64,000 bases of DNA, from contig JAGTRW010000010.1 of the NCBI GenBank assembly GCA_018262095.1, forward strand, positions 1 through 64,000, given 5' to 3'. The notes under the pieces are model-generated. The model worked only from the letters and a program-made list of their open reading frames with translations. It was not told the DNA's origin and made no database searches. Below are positions 39,917 through 47,648 of the stretch, in pieces. The stretch's first letter is position 1; each line of letters starts with the position of its first letter. A program made the position numbers and the translations under genes. This stretch comes from Pseudomonadota bacterium (GTDB lineage Bacteria > Pseudomonadota > Gammaproteobacteria > Burkholderiales > Rhodocyclaceae).

Positions 39917-40702
39917 CTAGAGGAAGAACGAATAGCCCAAGCGCTTGAACTCGTCCTTCATCTCCTTGAGGTAGCGATCGCCGAGCTGCTCGAAACCGCC
40001 TTTCTGGCGATAGTCCTTGAGGAACGCATTGACCTGGCGCTTGAGCTCGTCGTTGCCCTGGCGGATGCCGACCGCCCAGTATTCCTTCTGGAACGGCTCG
40101 AGCAGCGCGCGCGTCGTCGCGCTGTTGCGCTGCCAATTCTGGTACGTAGACATCTGGTCGTAAATGAAAGCGTCGGCCTTGCCCTGCGAGACTTCGAGCA
40201 CCGCCGCCGACTCCTTGTCGAGGACCAGCACGGTGGCTTTCTTGAGCTTGTTCGTCGCATAGAGATGGCCGGTCGTTCCCTTCTTGACCGCGACCTTGAC
40301 GCCGGCGCGGTCGAGGTCGGCGATGCTCTTGGCCGGCGAATCCTTCTTGAGCAGCAGGCAAAGGCCGGTCGACAGATAAGGGTCGGAAAAATCGATCGAT
40401 TTGGCGCGCTCGGGAGTCGCCGTCATCGACGAAATCACCAGGTCGACCTTGCCGGTCTTGAGCGCCGGGATCAGCCCGTCGAAGCTGGTGTTCTCGATGA
40501 CGACCGGGCGACCCAGGCTCTTGGCCAGATCAGTCGCCAGGTCGACGCTGACGCCCGCAGGCTTGCCGCTGGTGTCGGTCATCTCGAACGGCGGATAGGC
40601 GAGCTCCATGCCGACGATCAGCGGCTTGGCGCTCTCGGCGGCGGGAACCAGGGCGGTCGTCAGCAGACCAACGATCGCCAGCAACAGTAGTTTTGCTTTC
40701 AT
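39917..40702 (-). CDS. Amino-acid ABC transporter substrate-binding protein
   Basis: A 261-residue periplasmic binding protein (solute-binding family 3) with a cleavable signal peptide (KLLLLAIVGLLTTALVPAAESA, cut likely near residue 24) and no lipobox. Typical features are GMELAYPPFEMTDTSGKPAG, SFDGLIPALKTGKVDLVISS and MTATPERAKSIDFSDPY. The ATG at 40702 has GGAGAG five bases upstream. It is the first gene of the transporter operon. Ligand specificity cannot be read directly. Confidence 0.93.
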   Translation of the reverse strand: MKAKLLLLAIVGLLTTALVPAAESAKPLIVGMELAYPPFEMTDTSGKPAGVSVDLATDLAKSLGRPVVIENTSFDGLIPALKTGKVDLVISSMTATPERAKSIDFSDPYLSTGLCLLLKKDSPAKSIADLDRAGVKVAVKKGTTGHLYATNKLKKATVLVLDKESAAVLEVSQGKADAFIYDQMSTYQNWQRNSATTRALLEPFQKEYWAVGIRQGNDELKRQVNAFLKDYRQKGGFEQLGDRYLKEMKDEFKRLGYSFFL

Positions 40703-40751
40703 GACAACTCTCCTTCGCGTTGATCGGTTCGCACCGAAATGAACGGCAACT

Positions 40752-41294
40752 TCACAGCAGTCCTTTGAGTCGCAGCAGGCCAAGCGTCGCAACCGTCGTT
40801 GCGTCCATGATTTGACCGTTGCTGATCATCTCTTCGACGATCGCCAGCTTGAACGCTTTGGCAACCAAACCCAGCTCTTCGGCATCGAGTTGAGTTTCGC
40901 CCTGAGCAAGCTGCGTCGCCAGGAACACGTCGTAAGCCTGGGTGGAGTAGCCGTAGCCGAGGTACAAGCGCCCGGCGTGCAGCATCGACCCGGCGGTCAA
41001 ACCGGTCTCCTCGCGCAGTTCGGCCCGGGCAAGCACCAGAGGATCGACCGCTTGCTCCTCCCAAGACCCCTGCGGCAGTTCCCAAAAGCGCCGCTGAACC
41101 GGGTAGCGGTACTGCTCGACGAGATAGATCTCGCCTTCGGAGACGGCGGCAATGACGGCGAAGTCCGGTTTTTCGACCACGCTGTAGAGTCCGGTGCTTC
41201 CATCCGAGCGGACGATTGCGTCCTCGCGCAAGCTCATCCACCGATTCTTGTAGACGACAGTGCTACCGGTGGTCTCGATCTCTGGCTTCGACAC
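40752..41294 (-). CDS. NUDIX hydrolase, ADP-ribose pyrophosphatase-like
   Basis: A 180-residue protein that probably splits an ADP-sugar such as ADP-ribose. It has the ADPRase arrangement FWELPQGSWEEQAVDPLVLA followed by the Nudix core RAELREETGL with the three metal-binding glutamates. The box departs from the consensus: the conserved Arg before E-L is Ala, and the Gly-to-Glu spacing is shifted by one. The start is GTG at 41294 with GGAAGG upstream. The gene lies 49 bp before the amino-acid transporter, so they may be co-transcribed, though a functional link is not obvious. Confidence 0.88.
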   Translation of the reverse strand: MSKPEIETTGSTVVYKNRWMSLREDAIVRSDGSTGLYSVVEKPDFAVIAAVSEGEIYLVEQYRYPVQRRFWELPQGSWEEQAVDPLVLARAELREETGLTAGSMLHAGRLYLGYGYSTQAYDVFLATQLAQGETQLDAEELGLVAKAFKLAIVEEMISNGQIMDATTVATLGLLRLKGLL

Positions 41295-41383
41295 GCTTAT
41301 GCCTTCCTGGGTTGCGGTGGCGACAAATTATATGGCATCAGCCGTTGATTCCCTTTTCGCTGTCTGGATTGCCGGCCGACCGG

Positions 41384-42283
41384 CTATTTCGTCGGCGAAA
41401 CGGCAAGCGGATTCTTGCGCAAGAAATCGGCATACAGATCGGCGGTGATCGCCGGCGCATCGAGCATCGGCAGGTGACCGACGCCATCGAGGAACACCTG
41501 CCGGCTATCCGGATATTTCCCGATCAGCGACTGCGCGCCGCCGACATCGAAAATCTGGTCCTTGTTTCCCCAGACGATGAGCGTCGGCAAGCGGCTGGAC
41601 TGTTGCGCACGCAAGGCGCTGCCGTAGAGGTTGACGATGTCCCAGACCTGGCGGTAATGCTGACGATGATCGACGTAGGGCGCGATCATCGCCTGCTTGA
41701 CGTCAGTCGGCAGCTCAGGAACATTGACCAGCAGGAGCCGTAATTCGAGATCGAGTTGCTGTTGATCGACAGGAATAAATGGATTGACTCCGCTCAGGAT
41801 CGCCTGCTTGACCGGCGCCGCCCATTCGCCGATGCCCAGCGGGCCGCCGATGAACGCCAGAGAGGCGACCTGGTGCGGGTAACGCTCGGCATAGAGCGCG
41901 GCAATGGTGCCGCCCATCGAATTACCCGCCAAATGAAAGCTCGCCACCCCGCGCATCCGCATCAGCCGGTCGATCAACTCGACCTGTTTTTCCAGGGCAT
42001 AGACTCCGATCGGGTAGCCGGTGCTTTGCGCATAACCTGGCAGATCCAGCGCGCTGGCCCGATAGCCCGCTTTCGCCAGCGCGCAGAGCACCTCGTTCCA
42101 CTGTTCCTTCTGGGCAAACAGGCCATGCAACAGCAGCACATCGGGGCCAGCGCCGGCAACCTGGTAGGCGATCGTTCCGTCCTCGACAGGTTGATTGAAC
42201 GACCTGATCTCACAGTCGGCGCCTTTGGCCGTCGCGATGCCAAAACAGACGAGCAGGAAAGCGCGGGCGAGCAATTTGATCAT
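41384..42283 (-). CDS. Secreted or membrane-tethered alpha/beta hydrolase
   Basis: A 299-residue alpha/beta-hydrolase with a signal peptide (LLARAFLLVCFGIATAKGADC; a cysteine near residue 23 could be lipidated but the lipobox is poor). The catalytic triad is visible: the nucleophile elbow GNSMGG, the acid in WGNKDQIF, and the histidine in GVGHLPMLD; the oxyanion-hole motif is LLLHGLF. The ATG at 42283 was chosen for the signal peptide; it has no good ribosome binding site. The substrate is unknown. Confidence 0.85.
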   Translation of the reverse strand: MIKLLARAFLLVCFGIATAKGADCEIRSFNQPVEDGTIAYQVAGAGPDVLLLHGLFAQKEQWNEVLCALAKAGYRASALDLPGYAQSTGYPIGVYALEKQVELIDRLMRMRGVASFHLAGNSMGGTIAALYAERYPHQVASLAFIGGPLGIGEWAAPVKQAILSGVNPFIPVDQQQLDLELRLLLVNVPELPTDVKQAMIAPYVDHRQHYRQVWDIVNLYGSALRAQQSSRLPTLIVWGNKDQIFDVGGAQSLIGKYPDSRQVFLDGVGHLPMLDAPAITADLYADFLRKNPLAVSPTK

Positions 42284-42684
42284 GGGAAAAAGACCTTTAC
42301 AAAGCCAGGCTTGGGCAGCACATCCACTGCGCATTGCAGCAACAGGGCCGGCATCGCCGCAATCAAGCTTCGGCGGCAACTTGGCGCCCCCTCTTTATAT
42401 CACTGTTTGAGCGCGAATTTCGACAGCTCATCGACGCCTTGGCCATCGGCAAAATTCACGGACCGAACAAGCGCCGATCATACAAGGGAGCTGTTAGCCC
42501 GCGCTTGGGTCGTTGGCTTCCATGGCGCACAAAAATTGTCATGACGCACAAAAAAAGGGCAATATATCACTCGCCGTTGCGCGCCCGATCTGGGAACATC
42601 GTGTTGATTCAATCGCTTAAATCGGCGACGCCTTTCCGCATGTTTTTTGCTTGATCAAGCCTGACTTCATTGAATCGACGCCCT
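42284..42684. other. Divergent intergenic region, no gene seen
   Basis: It separates the alpha/beta hydrolase (minus) from a plus-strand gene of unknown function. Two copies of CGCACAAAAA occur at about 42524 and 42545, around a TTGTCATGA. I find no clear promoter pair, terminator or RNA gene. Confidence 0.4.
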
Positions 42685-43647
42685 ATGACAAGCAACGTAC
42701 ATCCCTTCAAACACCAAGCGCCTGACGACGAACGCCCGGCGGAAGGTACGCGGCGGATCATCGACGAGCAGGAGCGGGTGTATTACGACGGCTACTGGAT
42801 CAAGACCTATCCGGTTCCCGAGGACACGCTCGACGCCAAAAAGCGCCTGATCGAAGCGCTGACGCGCCGCCTCTTCAACCACACCGAGCACGGGCTGAAC
42901 GTTCCGGGAACGCGACTGGCTGAAGCGCGGCAGTGCTACCAGGCAGAGTCAGATCCGGCGCGCAAACGCGTCAAGGGCGCCATGCTCGCCGGTTCGCTGT
43001 TTAACCGGGCCACCGACATTTTCCGCAAGCTGGTCGAACTGCAGGCCGCCGGCGTCGAAATCCGTAGCGACGACGCCTTGATGCGCGAGTGCGGAAGATG
43101 CCTGCTCGAGGCCATGGAACTGGGCCGTCTGGTGCTGCACCGCAGCGGCGAGGAAGGCATCGACGAACTCTGGGGCGAACCCTTCCGCGCCTTCTCGATT
43201 CCGCTCGAGGATTTCTTTGAAAGCCGCTACATCAAGATCGGCCAGAGCATGCGCGACATCGACCGCATCGCCGAGGCGATGGTCGCCAACTTCACGCGCA
43301 TCCCCGCTTTTTCAGACATCGAAGCGCCGATTCGTGACTTTGTCGATGCGGCCAAGATCAAGACCGAAATCCTGCGCACCGATCCGGATATTTTCGACGT
43401 CTGGGCGCTGTTCGTCACAGCAGCCGAGCGGCTCGCCAATTTCACGCCGCAGGCGGCGCCGGTCGGCACGCTCAAGCACAGCGTTTCGGACGGACTGCAA
43501 CTGATCCGCAGCGGTCGCGATCTGGTGTTCAACATTGCGCGCGCGCGAACGCCGATGCCAAAGAGCACCCGCGACTACATCGTGCGTTGCGAAATCTACC
43601 TCGAAACGGGCTGGTCGCCGATGATCCCGGCGCCGCTTCCGGCCTGA
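42685..43647 (+). CDS. Protein of unknown function
   Basis: A 320-residue soluble, largely helical protein that I do not recognise. The N-terminal 30 residues are polar and look disordered; then VYYDGYWIKTYPVPEDTLDAK introduces a helical region rich in Arg and Glu (ALTRRLFNHTEH; GRCLLEAMELGRLVLHRSGEE; DIDRIAEAMVANFTRIPAF). There is no signal peptide, TM helix or metal motif. The ATG at 42685 is preferred to a TTG at 42670. Its last 52 bp overlap the 3' end of the convergent TetR-type gene, so one of the two C-termini may be shorter in practice. Confidence 0.65.
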   Translation: MTSNVHPFKHQAPDDERPAEGTRRIIDEQERVYYDGYWIKTYPVPEDTLDAKKRLIEALTRRLFNHTEHGLNVPGTRLAEARQCYQAESDPARKRVKGAMLAGSLFNRATDIFRKLVELQAAGVEIRSDDALMRECGRCLLEAMELGRLVLHRSGEEGIDELWGEPFRAFSIPLEDFFESRYIKIGQSMRDIDRIAEAMVANFTRIPAFSDIEAPIRDFVDAAKIKTEILRTDPDIFDVWALFVTAAERLANFTPQAAPVGTLKHSVSDGLQLIRSGRDLVFNIARARTPMPKSTRDYIVRCEIYLETGWSPMIPAPLPA

Positions 43648-44591
43648 ACCGCAACGGGGGCAACTGGCTGCACGTAGCCGAGCACCGCTTCGACGATCAT
43701 CTGTCGTTGCCGCGCAATGTCGTCCTTTTCCCACAAGTCCATTTCAAAGACGGCGTTCCAGGTGTAGCGGTTGGAAACGCGAATGAAGCAGAACGACGTG
43801 ATCAGCAGGTGTAGATGCCAGGGATTGATTCCCGGCCGGAAAACGCCGTCGCGCTCACCGCGCTCAAGCAGGGTGCGAACGGTTTCAATGGCGATGGCGT
43901 TGCGCTGCACCAGCGACGGACGCCCGTTGATATGGCGCGCGCGCTCCATATTCTCGACACAGACCAGGCGCACATGCTCGGGGTGCGCGGCATGGTGGTC
44001 AAAAGTGACCTCGACCAGGCGTTGCATGGCCTCCTTGGGCGGCAGGTCGTCGAGGTGCAAGCCCTGCTCCTTGCTGCGCACGCCGCCATACGCTTCTTCG
44101 ATGACCGCCGCGTAGAGTTTCTCCTTGCTGCCGAAGTGGTAGTAAATCATCGGCTTGGTCGTCCGCGTCCGCGCCGCGATATCGTCGACGCGCGCACCGC
44201 TCAAACCCTTTTCGGCGAATTCCTTCATCGCGGCGTCAATGATGTCGCGCCGCGTCTCTTCGCCAACGCTTGATCGCTGTCGTGGCGATTGCGCGCCATT
44301 TCGCGCCCTCGCCGCTCTCGTCGACGTGACCGCGGCGCTCAGCGCGTCGCCGCTCACCGGCCTTTCCTTTTCAAGCTCCGCGCGCGCCAGCGAAAACTCG
44401 GCATCGAGCAGCGCGAGCATGGCCGTGGCGATCTTTACCCCTTCTTCTTCCTTGGTCGAACCGGTTGAGCGTTCGACGACCTTGGCCTTGTCGACATAGC
44501 GCGGATGCTGCCAGAGGTCGCGAGGGATTTTTTTCAAAATGCCGATCCGCCCGTTGCGGCCGACCCGGATATTTTTTGGCAGCGAAGACAT
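43596..44591 (-). CDS. TetR-family repressor with an integrase-like N-terminal extension
   Basis: A 331-residue protein. Residues about 112-160 are a TetR helix-turn-helix (RRDIIDAAMKEFAEKGLSGA, then VDDIAARTRTTKPMIYYHFG), followed by an all-helical ligand/dimer domain ending near 305. The first 75 residues are unusual: the pattern RNGRIGILKKIPRDLW, STGST-x-EE and ALLDAEFSLARAELE resembles the N-terminal arm/DUF6538-type region of tyrosine recombinases. Residues 76-110 form a basic, disordered linker. TetR proteins are usually about 200 residues. It faces the aldolase-TRAP operon, whose promoter contains TetR-type operators, so it is the likely repressor. Confidence 0.85.
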   Translation of the reverse strand: MSSLPKNIRVGRNGRIGILKKIPRDLWQHPRYVDKAKVVERSTGSTKEEEGVKIATAMLALLDAEFSLARAELEKERPVSGDALSAAVTSTRAARARNGAQSPRQRSSVGEETRRDIIDAAMKEFAEKGLSGARVDDIAARTRTTKPMIYYHFGSKEKLYAAVIEEAYGGVRSKEQGLHLDDLPPKEAMQRLVEVTFDHHAAHPEHVRLVCVENMERARHINGRPSLVQRNAIAIETVRTLLERGERDGVFRPGINPWHLHLLITSFCFIRVSNRYTWNAVFEMDLWEKDDIARQRQMIVEAVLGYVQPVAPVAVQAGSGAGIIGDQPVSR

Positions 44592-44986
44592 CAGAAAGAC
44601 CAAAAGTATGGAATGCGGTATGGAAACACGAACACGAGTTCGTCGTCAAGCGTCGGAAAATCAATTGAAACAGGCGTATTTCAGCGCATCAGGTCAGCCC
44701 GCCAAATAGTATGGATGTTGCTCCAGAACCGCCTGCTCGGTACCTAAAGTATGGTTATTATCGATCTATAGTGCACTTAAAGGTATGGTGTTTTCGGCAG
44801 GTCGAGTGGATCTATCGGCTTATTCATGCGCAGAGGCTTGGTGTAACAGATCACATTAACTATGATTTAGATCTACTTGTTTACATTTTATTTCTAAGAA
44901 TTACTTTACTATTTTACATCGATGACGCCGCACCAGGCCAACTTAGGGTTTGCGTTCTACATGGCGATCTCGGGGTGATTTAAGGA
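44592..44986. other. AT-rich intergenic region between the repressor and its likely target operon
   Basis: It holds five GTATGG motifs in its first half and a very AT-rich second half (about 44860-44920). A 90-codon plus-strand frame from 44711 has no family signs and poor codon use, so I do not call it. The promoter of the repressor gene must be here but is not obvious. Confidence 0.5.
44606..44788. repeat. Five GTATGG direct repeats upstream of the repressor gene
   Basis: GTATGG starts at 44606, 44618, 44709, 44749 and 44783, mostly preceded by two or three A/G bases (AARGTATGG). The first two are 12 bp apart, just before the repressor start. Spacing of the others is irregular. They could be binding sites of a second regulator. 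Confidence 0.4.
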
Positions 44987-45045
44987 TTGACAAGATCTAC
45001 CGTTCGGTACAACAATGGCGCCAATACATTACCTACCGTACGGTA
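44987..45045 (+). promoter_or_regulatory. Repressible promoter with two TetR-type operators for the aldolase-TRAP operon
   Basis: A perfect -35 TTGACA (44987-44992) and a -10 AACAAT (45011-45016) are 18 bp apart. The spacer contains TACCGTTCGGTA (44998-45009). A second site, the perfect palindrome TACCGTACGGTA (45034-45045), lies just past the expected start of transcription. The two are 36 bp apart. Both have dyad TACCG arms as in many TetR operators, and a TetR gene lies divergently upstream. Confidence 0.8.
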
Positions 45046-45154
45046 TCAACGGGTGACTCGATTCGGCTTGGTACGGCCTGGGTTGAACCGCTCAAGAAGG
45101 GCGTCTGCGACCTGGATGCCTCACTTTTCGCCTGACTATCAAGAAAGCCAATCC

Positions 45155-45943
45155 ATGAATCTGAAGAAAAAAATGAAACAGGGGCCAGTCTTCGGCTTTG
45201 CCATATTTACCGGCGCACTGAGCGTGATCGAGTCCGTCGGCAACCTGGGTTACGACTTCGTTTATCTGGACATCGAACATACGTCGATCGGCGTCGGGCC
45301 GGATCTCGAAAAACAGATCATGGCCGCGCGGCTGGCGGGTATTTCAGCGGTCGTCCGGCTGACCGGGACCGACGAGGTCGATATTCGCAAGGTGCTCGAA
45401 ATGGGTGCCGAAGGCGTGGTGATTCCGCATGTCCGAACCCGCGACGACGCCGCATCGATCGTTCGTGCGGCCAAGTTCCCACCCTTGGGGCGCCGCGGCG
45501 CCGAATCGAATGTGCGCGCTGCGGCCTACGGCGGTCCAGGCTTCAACTGGCCCGACTACATCGCCAGGAGCAACGACGAAAGCCTGATCATTCCAATGGC
45601 CGAAGACTTCGAATTTGCCGATAACGTCGATGACATCCTGTCGGTCGACGGCATCGACGCGGTCAACTTCGGGCCGATCGACTATTCGCTCTCGGCCGGT
45701 CTGCCGATCGGCTACAAGATCGATCATCCGTCGCTCTTTGACGCCTATCAGAAGATCGAAACACGCGCCCGCGCCAAGGGCATCGGCATCATGTGCCCGG
45801 TCGTCCCGGCGACGCAGGAAAACGCCCGCGAGATGATCGCCAAGGGCGTCAACATGCTGATTCTGGGCAACGACATGTATCACCTGCAATCGGCTTTCAA
45901 AAACATCTTGTCCGAATGCGTGGCGCCGCTTCGACAAGGCTGA
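45155..45943 (+). CDS. HpcH/HpaI-family aldolase
   Basis: A 262-residue class II (divalent-metal) aldolase of the HpaI family, which cleaves 2-keto-4-hydroxy acids to pyruvate and an aldehyde. Family signs are GYDFVYLDIEHTSIG near the N-terminus, RLTGTDEVDIRKVLEMGAEG, VIPHVRTRDDA and the C-terminal GVNMLILGNDMYHLQSAF. The ATG at 45155 has AAGAAAG upstream; the frame extends earlier through the promoter region and is not coding there. It leads the operon with dctPQM, so the transporter probably imports a sugar acid, or an aromatic-derived hydroxy-keto acid, that this enzyme cleaves. Confidence 0.9.
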   Translation: MNLKKKMKQGPVFGFAIFTGALSVIESVGNLGYDFVYLDIEHTSIGVGPDLEKQIMAARLAGISAVVRLTGTDEVDIRKVLEMGAEGVVIPHVRTRDDAASIVRAAKFPPLGRRGAESNVRAAAYGGPGFNWPDYIARSNDESLIIPMAEDFEFADNVDDILSVDGIDAVNFGPIDYSLSAGLPIGYKIDHPSLFDAYQKIETRARAKGIGIMCPVVPATQENAREMIAKGVNMLILGNDMYHLQSAFKNILSECVAPLRQG

Positions 45944-46054
45944 CCGTTTTTACCATCGACCTGCAGGCCCAGCTGAGTCCGAGCCGTTCTCCTTGATTCC
46001 TGCAGGTCGAAATTCGCAGCATCTTTCCGCAACAATACAACAGGGGGAATTATC

Positions 46055-47044
46055 ATGCGTAAAGTGTTTTTGAAGACCGTATGTGCTGCGGCAGCGATCA
46101 TCGCCGCCGCGATGCCGGTAGCGGCAGCCGATTTCACGTTCAAGTTTGCCCACGCCCAGCCGCCGACCAGCGTCCGCCACAAGTCGATGGAACTGTTCAA
46201 GGAAAACCTCGAAAAAGCCAGCAACGGCCGCATCAAGGTTGAGCTATTCGGCGGCGGCGCGCTCGGTAACGAAGCCGAACTCACCGACATGGTCAAGATG
46301 GGCAGCGTACAAGGCACTCGCGGCGGCGCTTTTGCCAAGGTCAACAAGAAATTTCTGATCTATACCCTGCCCTTCCTCTTCAAAGATACCGACGCCGTGC
46401 TCAAAGCCATGCGCAGCGGCTTCGGTGCCGAGATCGGCAAGCACGCCGAACAAAACGGTTACTACATTCCGGCGACCGGCGTCGCCGGCGGTTTCCGGCA
46501 GATCAGCAACAGCAAGAAGCCGATCAATACGCCCGAGGATGTGGCCGGACTCAAGCTGCGCACGCCGCCGATCGAAACCATCGTCAAGACCATGCAGGCC
46601 TTGGGCGCCAGCCCGCAATCGATCCCCTACGGCGAGACCTATATGGCGCTCAAGATGGGCGTCGTCGATGGCCAGGAAAACCCGCCGTCGAACATCGTCG
46701 AAATGAAGTTCTACGAGGCGCAGAAATATCTGTCGATCGTCGATTACCAGATCCATCCCGACCCCTTGATCGTCAACCTCAAGTGGTACCAGTCGCTGCC
46801 GGCCGACCTCAAGAGCGTCTTCGACAAGGCCGCCAAGGACGCCATGGTTTGGAGCGATAGCAACTGGCTGGCGTCCGAAGCGAGCTACATGGAGACGCTC
46901 AAGAAGAACATGACCGTCAACGCGGTCTCGGCGGAAAACCGCGCCAAGTTCGTCGCCAAGGTCCAACCGGTGTGGGACGGCTACGTCAAGGATGGCACCT
47001 TCACCGCCGCTGAAATCCTGGACGCGCAGAAGGCCGGCAAATAA
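46055..47044 (+). CDS. dctP: TRAP transporter substrate-binding protein
   Basis: A 329-residue periplasmic receptor of the DctP family with a signal peptide (CAAAAIIAAAMPVAAAD, cleavage near residue 26). Typical features are FKFAHAQPPTSVRHKSMELF, the central helix region with PYGETYMALKMGVVDGQENP (the conserved arginine lies just before, in LKLRTPPIE) and VQPVWDGYVKDG. It captures an organic acid for the DctQM permease. A strong ribosome binding site (AGGGGGAA) precedes the ATG. A terminator-like hairpin follows it. Confidence 0.95.
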   Translation: MRKVFLKTVCAAAAIIAAAMPVAAADFTFKFAHAQPPTSVRHKSMELFKENLEKASNGRIKVELFGGGALGNEAELTDMVKMGSVQGTRGGAFAKVNKKFLIYTLPFLFKDTDAVLKAMRSGFGAEIGKHAEQNGYYIPATGVAGGFRQISNSKKPINTPEDVAGLKLRTPPIETIVKTMQALGASPQSIPYGETYMALKMGVVDGQENPPSNIVEMKFYEAQKYLSIVDYQIHPDPLIVNLKWYQSLPADLKSVFDKAAKDAMVWSDSNWLASEASYMETLKKNMTVNAVSAENRAKFVAKVQPVWDGYVKDGTFTAAEILDAQKAGK

Positions 47045-47058
47045 TCAGCCGGAAAGCG

Positions 47059-47092
47059 ACGGCGGCGGGACACTCTCCGCCGCCGTTTTTTT
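47059..47092 (+). terminator. Intrinsic terminator between dctP and dctQ
   Basis: Perfect 10-bp GC stem ACGGCGGCGG / CCGCCGCCGT with an 8-base loop and seven T. It lies inside the operon, so partial termination would make more binding protein than permease, as is common for periplasmic-receptor transporters. Confidence 0.85.
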
Positions 47093-47114
47093 AGCCCCAA
47101 GGAGAGCAATAAAG

Positions 47115-47648
47115 ATGACTCAATCTGCCCATTCTTCAGGCACTGCAAAAAACCTGGTGTGGCGGCTGGAGACGCTGGTCACGCGACTGCTCGAAGGTCT
47201 GCTGACCGCGACCTTCATGGCCATCTTCGTGCTGGTCGTCGTGCTGGTCGTCCTGCGCTACGTCTTCAACACGACGATCGTCGGCGGCAACGAAGTCACG
47301 GTAATGTTGTTCATTTTCACCACGGCGCTCGGCGCCGCAGTCGATGTAGCGCGCGGCAAGCACATCATCGTCGACACTTTCGTCAACCTGCTGTCGGCCG
47401 GCGCCAGGCGCTGGCTCGACGTGGTCAATCTGGCGATCATCGGCACGCTCAACGCCTTCCTGCTCAACTACAGCATCGACTGGATCAGCGCCGTCGGCGG
47501 CAGCGAAAACCCGGTCGTGCATATCCCGGAAGGCGCCGTTCAGGTCGCCATGCCGATCGGCTGTGCGCTGACGATCCTGTTCTGCGCCACCCGCATCGTG
47601 TCCTTATTGGCGGACAAATCCGCCGCAGCCGAACAAGGTCAACCATGA
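47115..47648 (+). CDS. dctQ: TRAP transporter small permease
   Basis: A 177-residue inner-membrane protein with four helices, the small subunit that braces DctM. Features include FVLVVVLVVLRYVFNTTIVG, GNEVTVMLFIFTTALGAAVD and the C-terminal GAVQVAMPIGCALTILFCAT. The ATG at 47115 has AAGGAG 11 bases upstream. Its stop overlaps the dctM start as ATGA. Confidence 0.93.
   Translation: MTQSAHSSGTAKNLVWRLETLVTRLLEGLLTATFMAIFVLVVVLVVLRYVFNTTIVGGNEVTVMLFIFTTALGAAVDVARGKHIIVDTFVNLLSAGARRWLDVVNLAIIGTLNAFLLNYSIDWISAVGGSENPVVHIPEGAVQVAMPIGCALTILFCATRIVSLLADKSAAAEQGQP

Noticed and set aside
42524-42555. A possible sigma-54 site around TGGCGCACAAAAATTG
   Set aside because: The -24 element departs from TGGCACG and the TTGC -12 element is missing.
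44711-44983. A 90-codon plus-strand frame in the repressor-aldolase gap
   Set aside because: Low-complexity hydrophobic tail, no ribosome binding site, no conserved motif, and it runs into the promoter.
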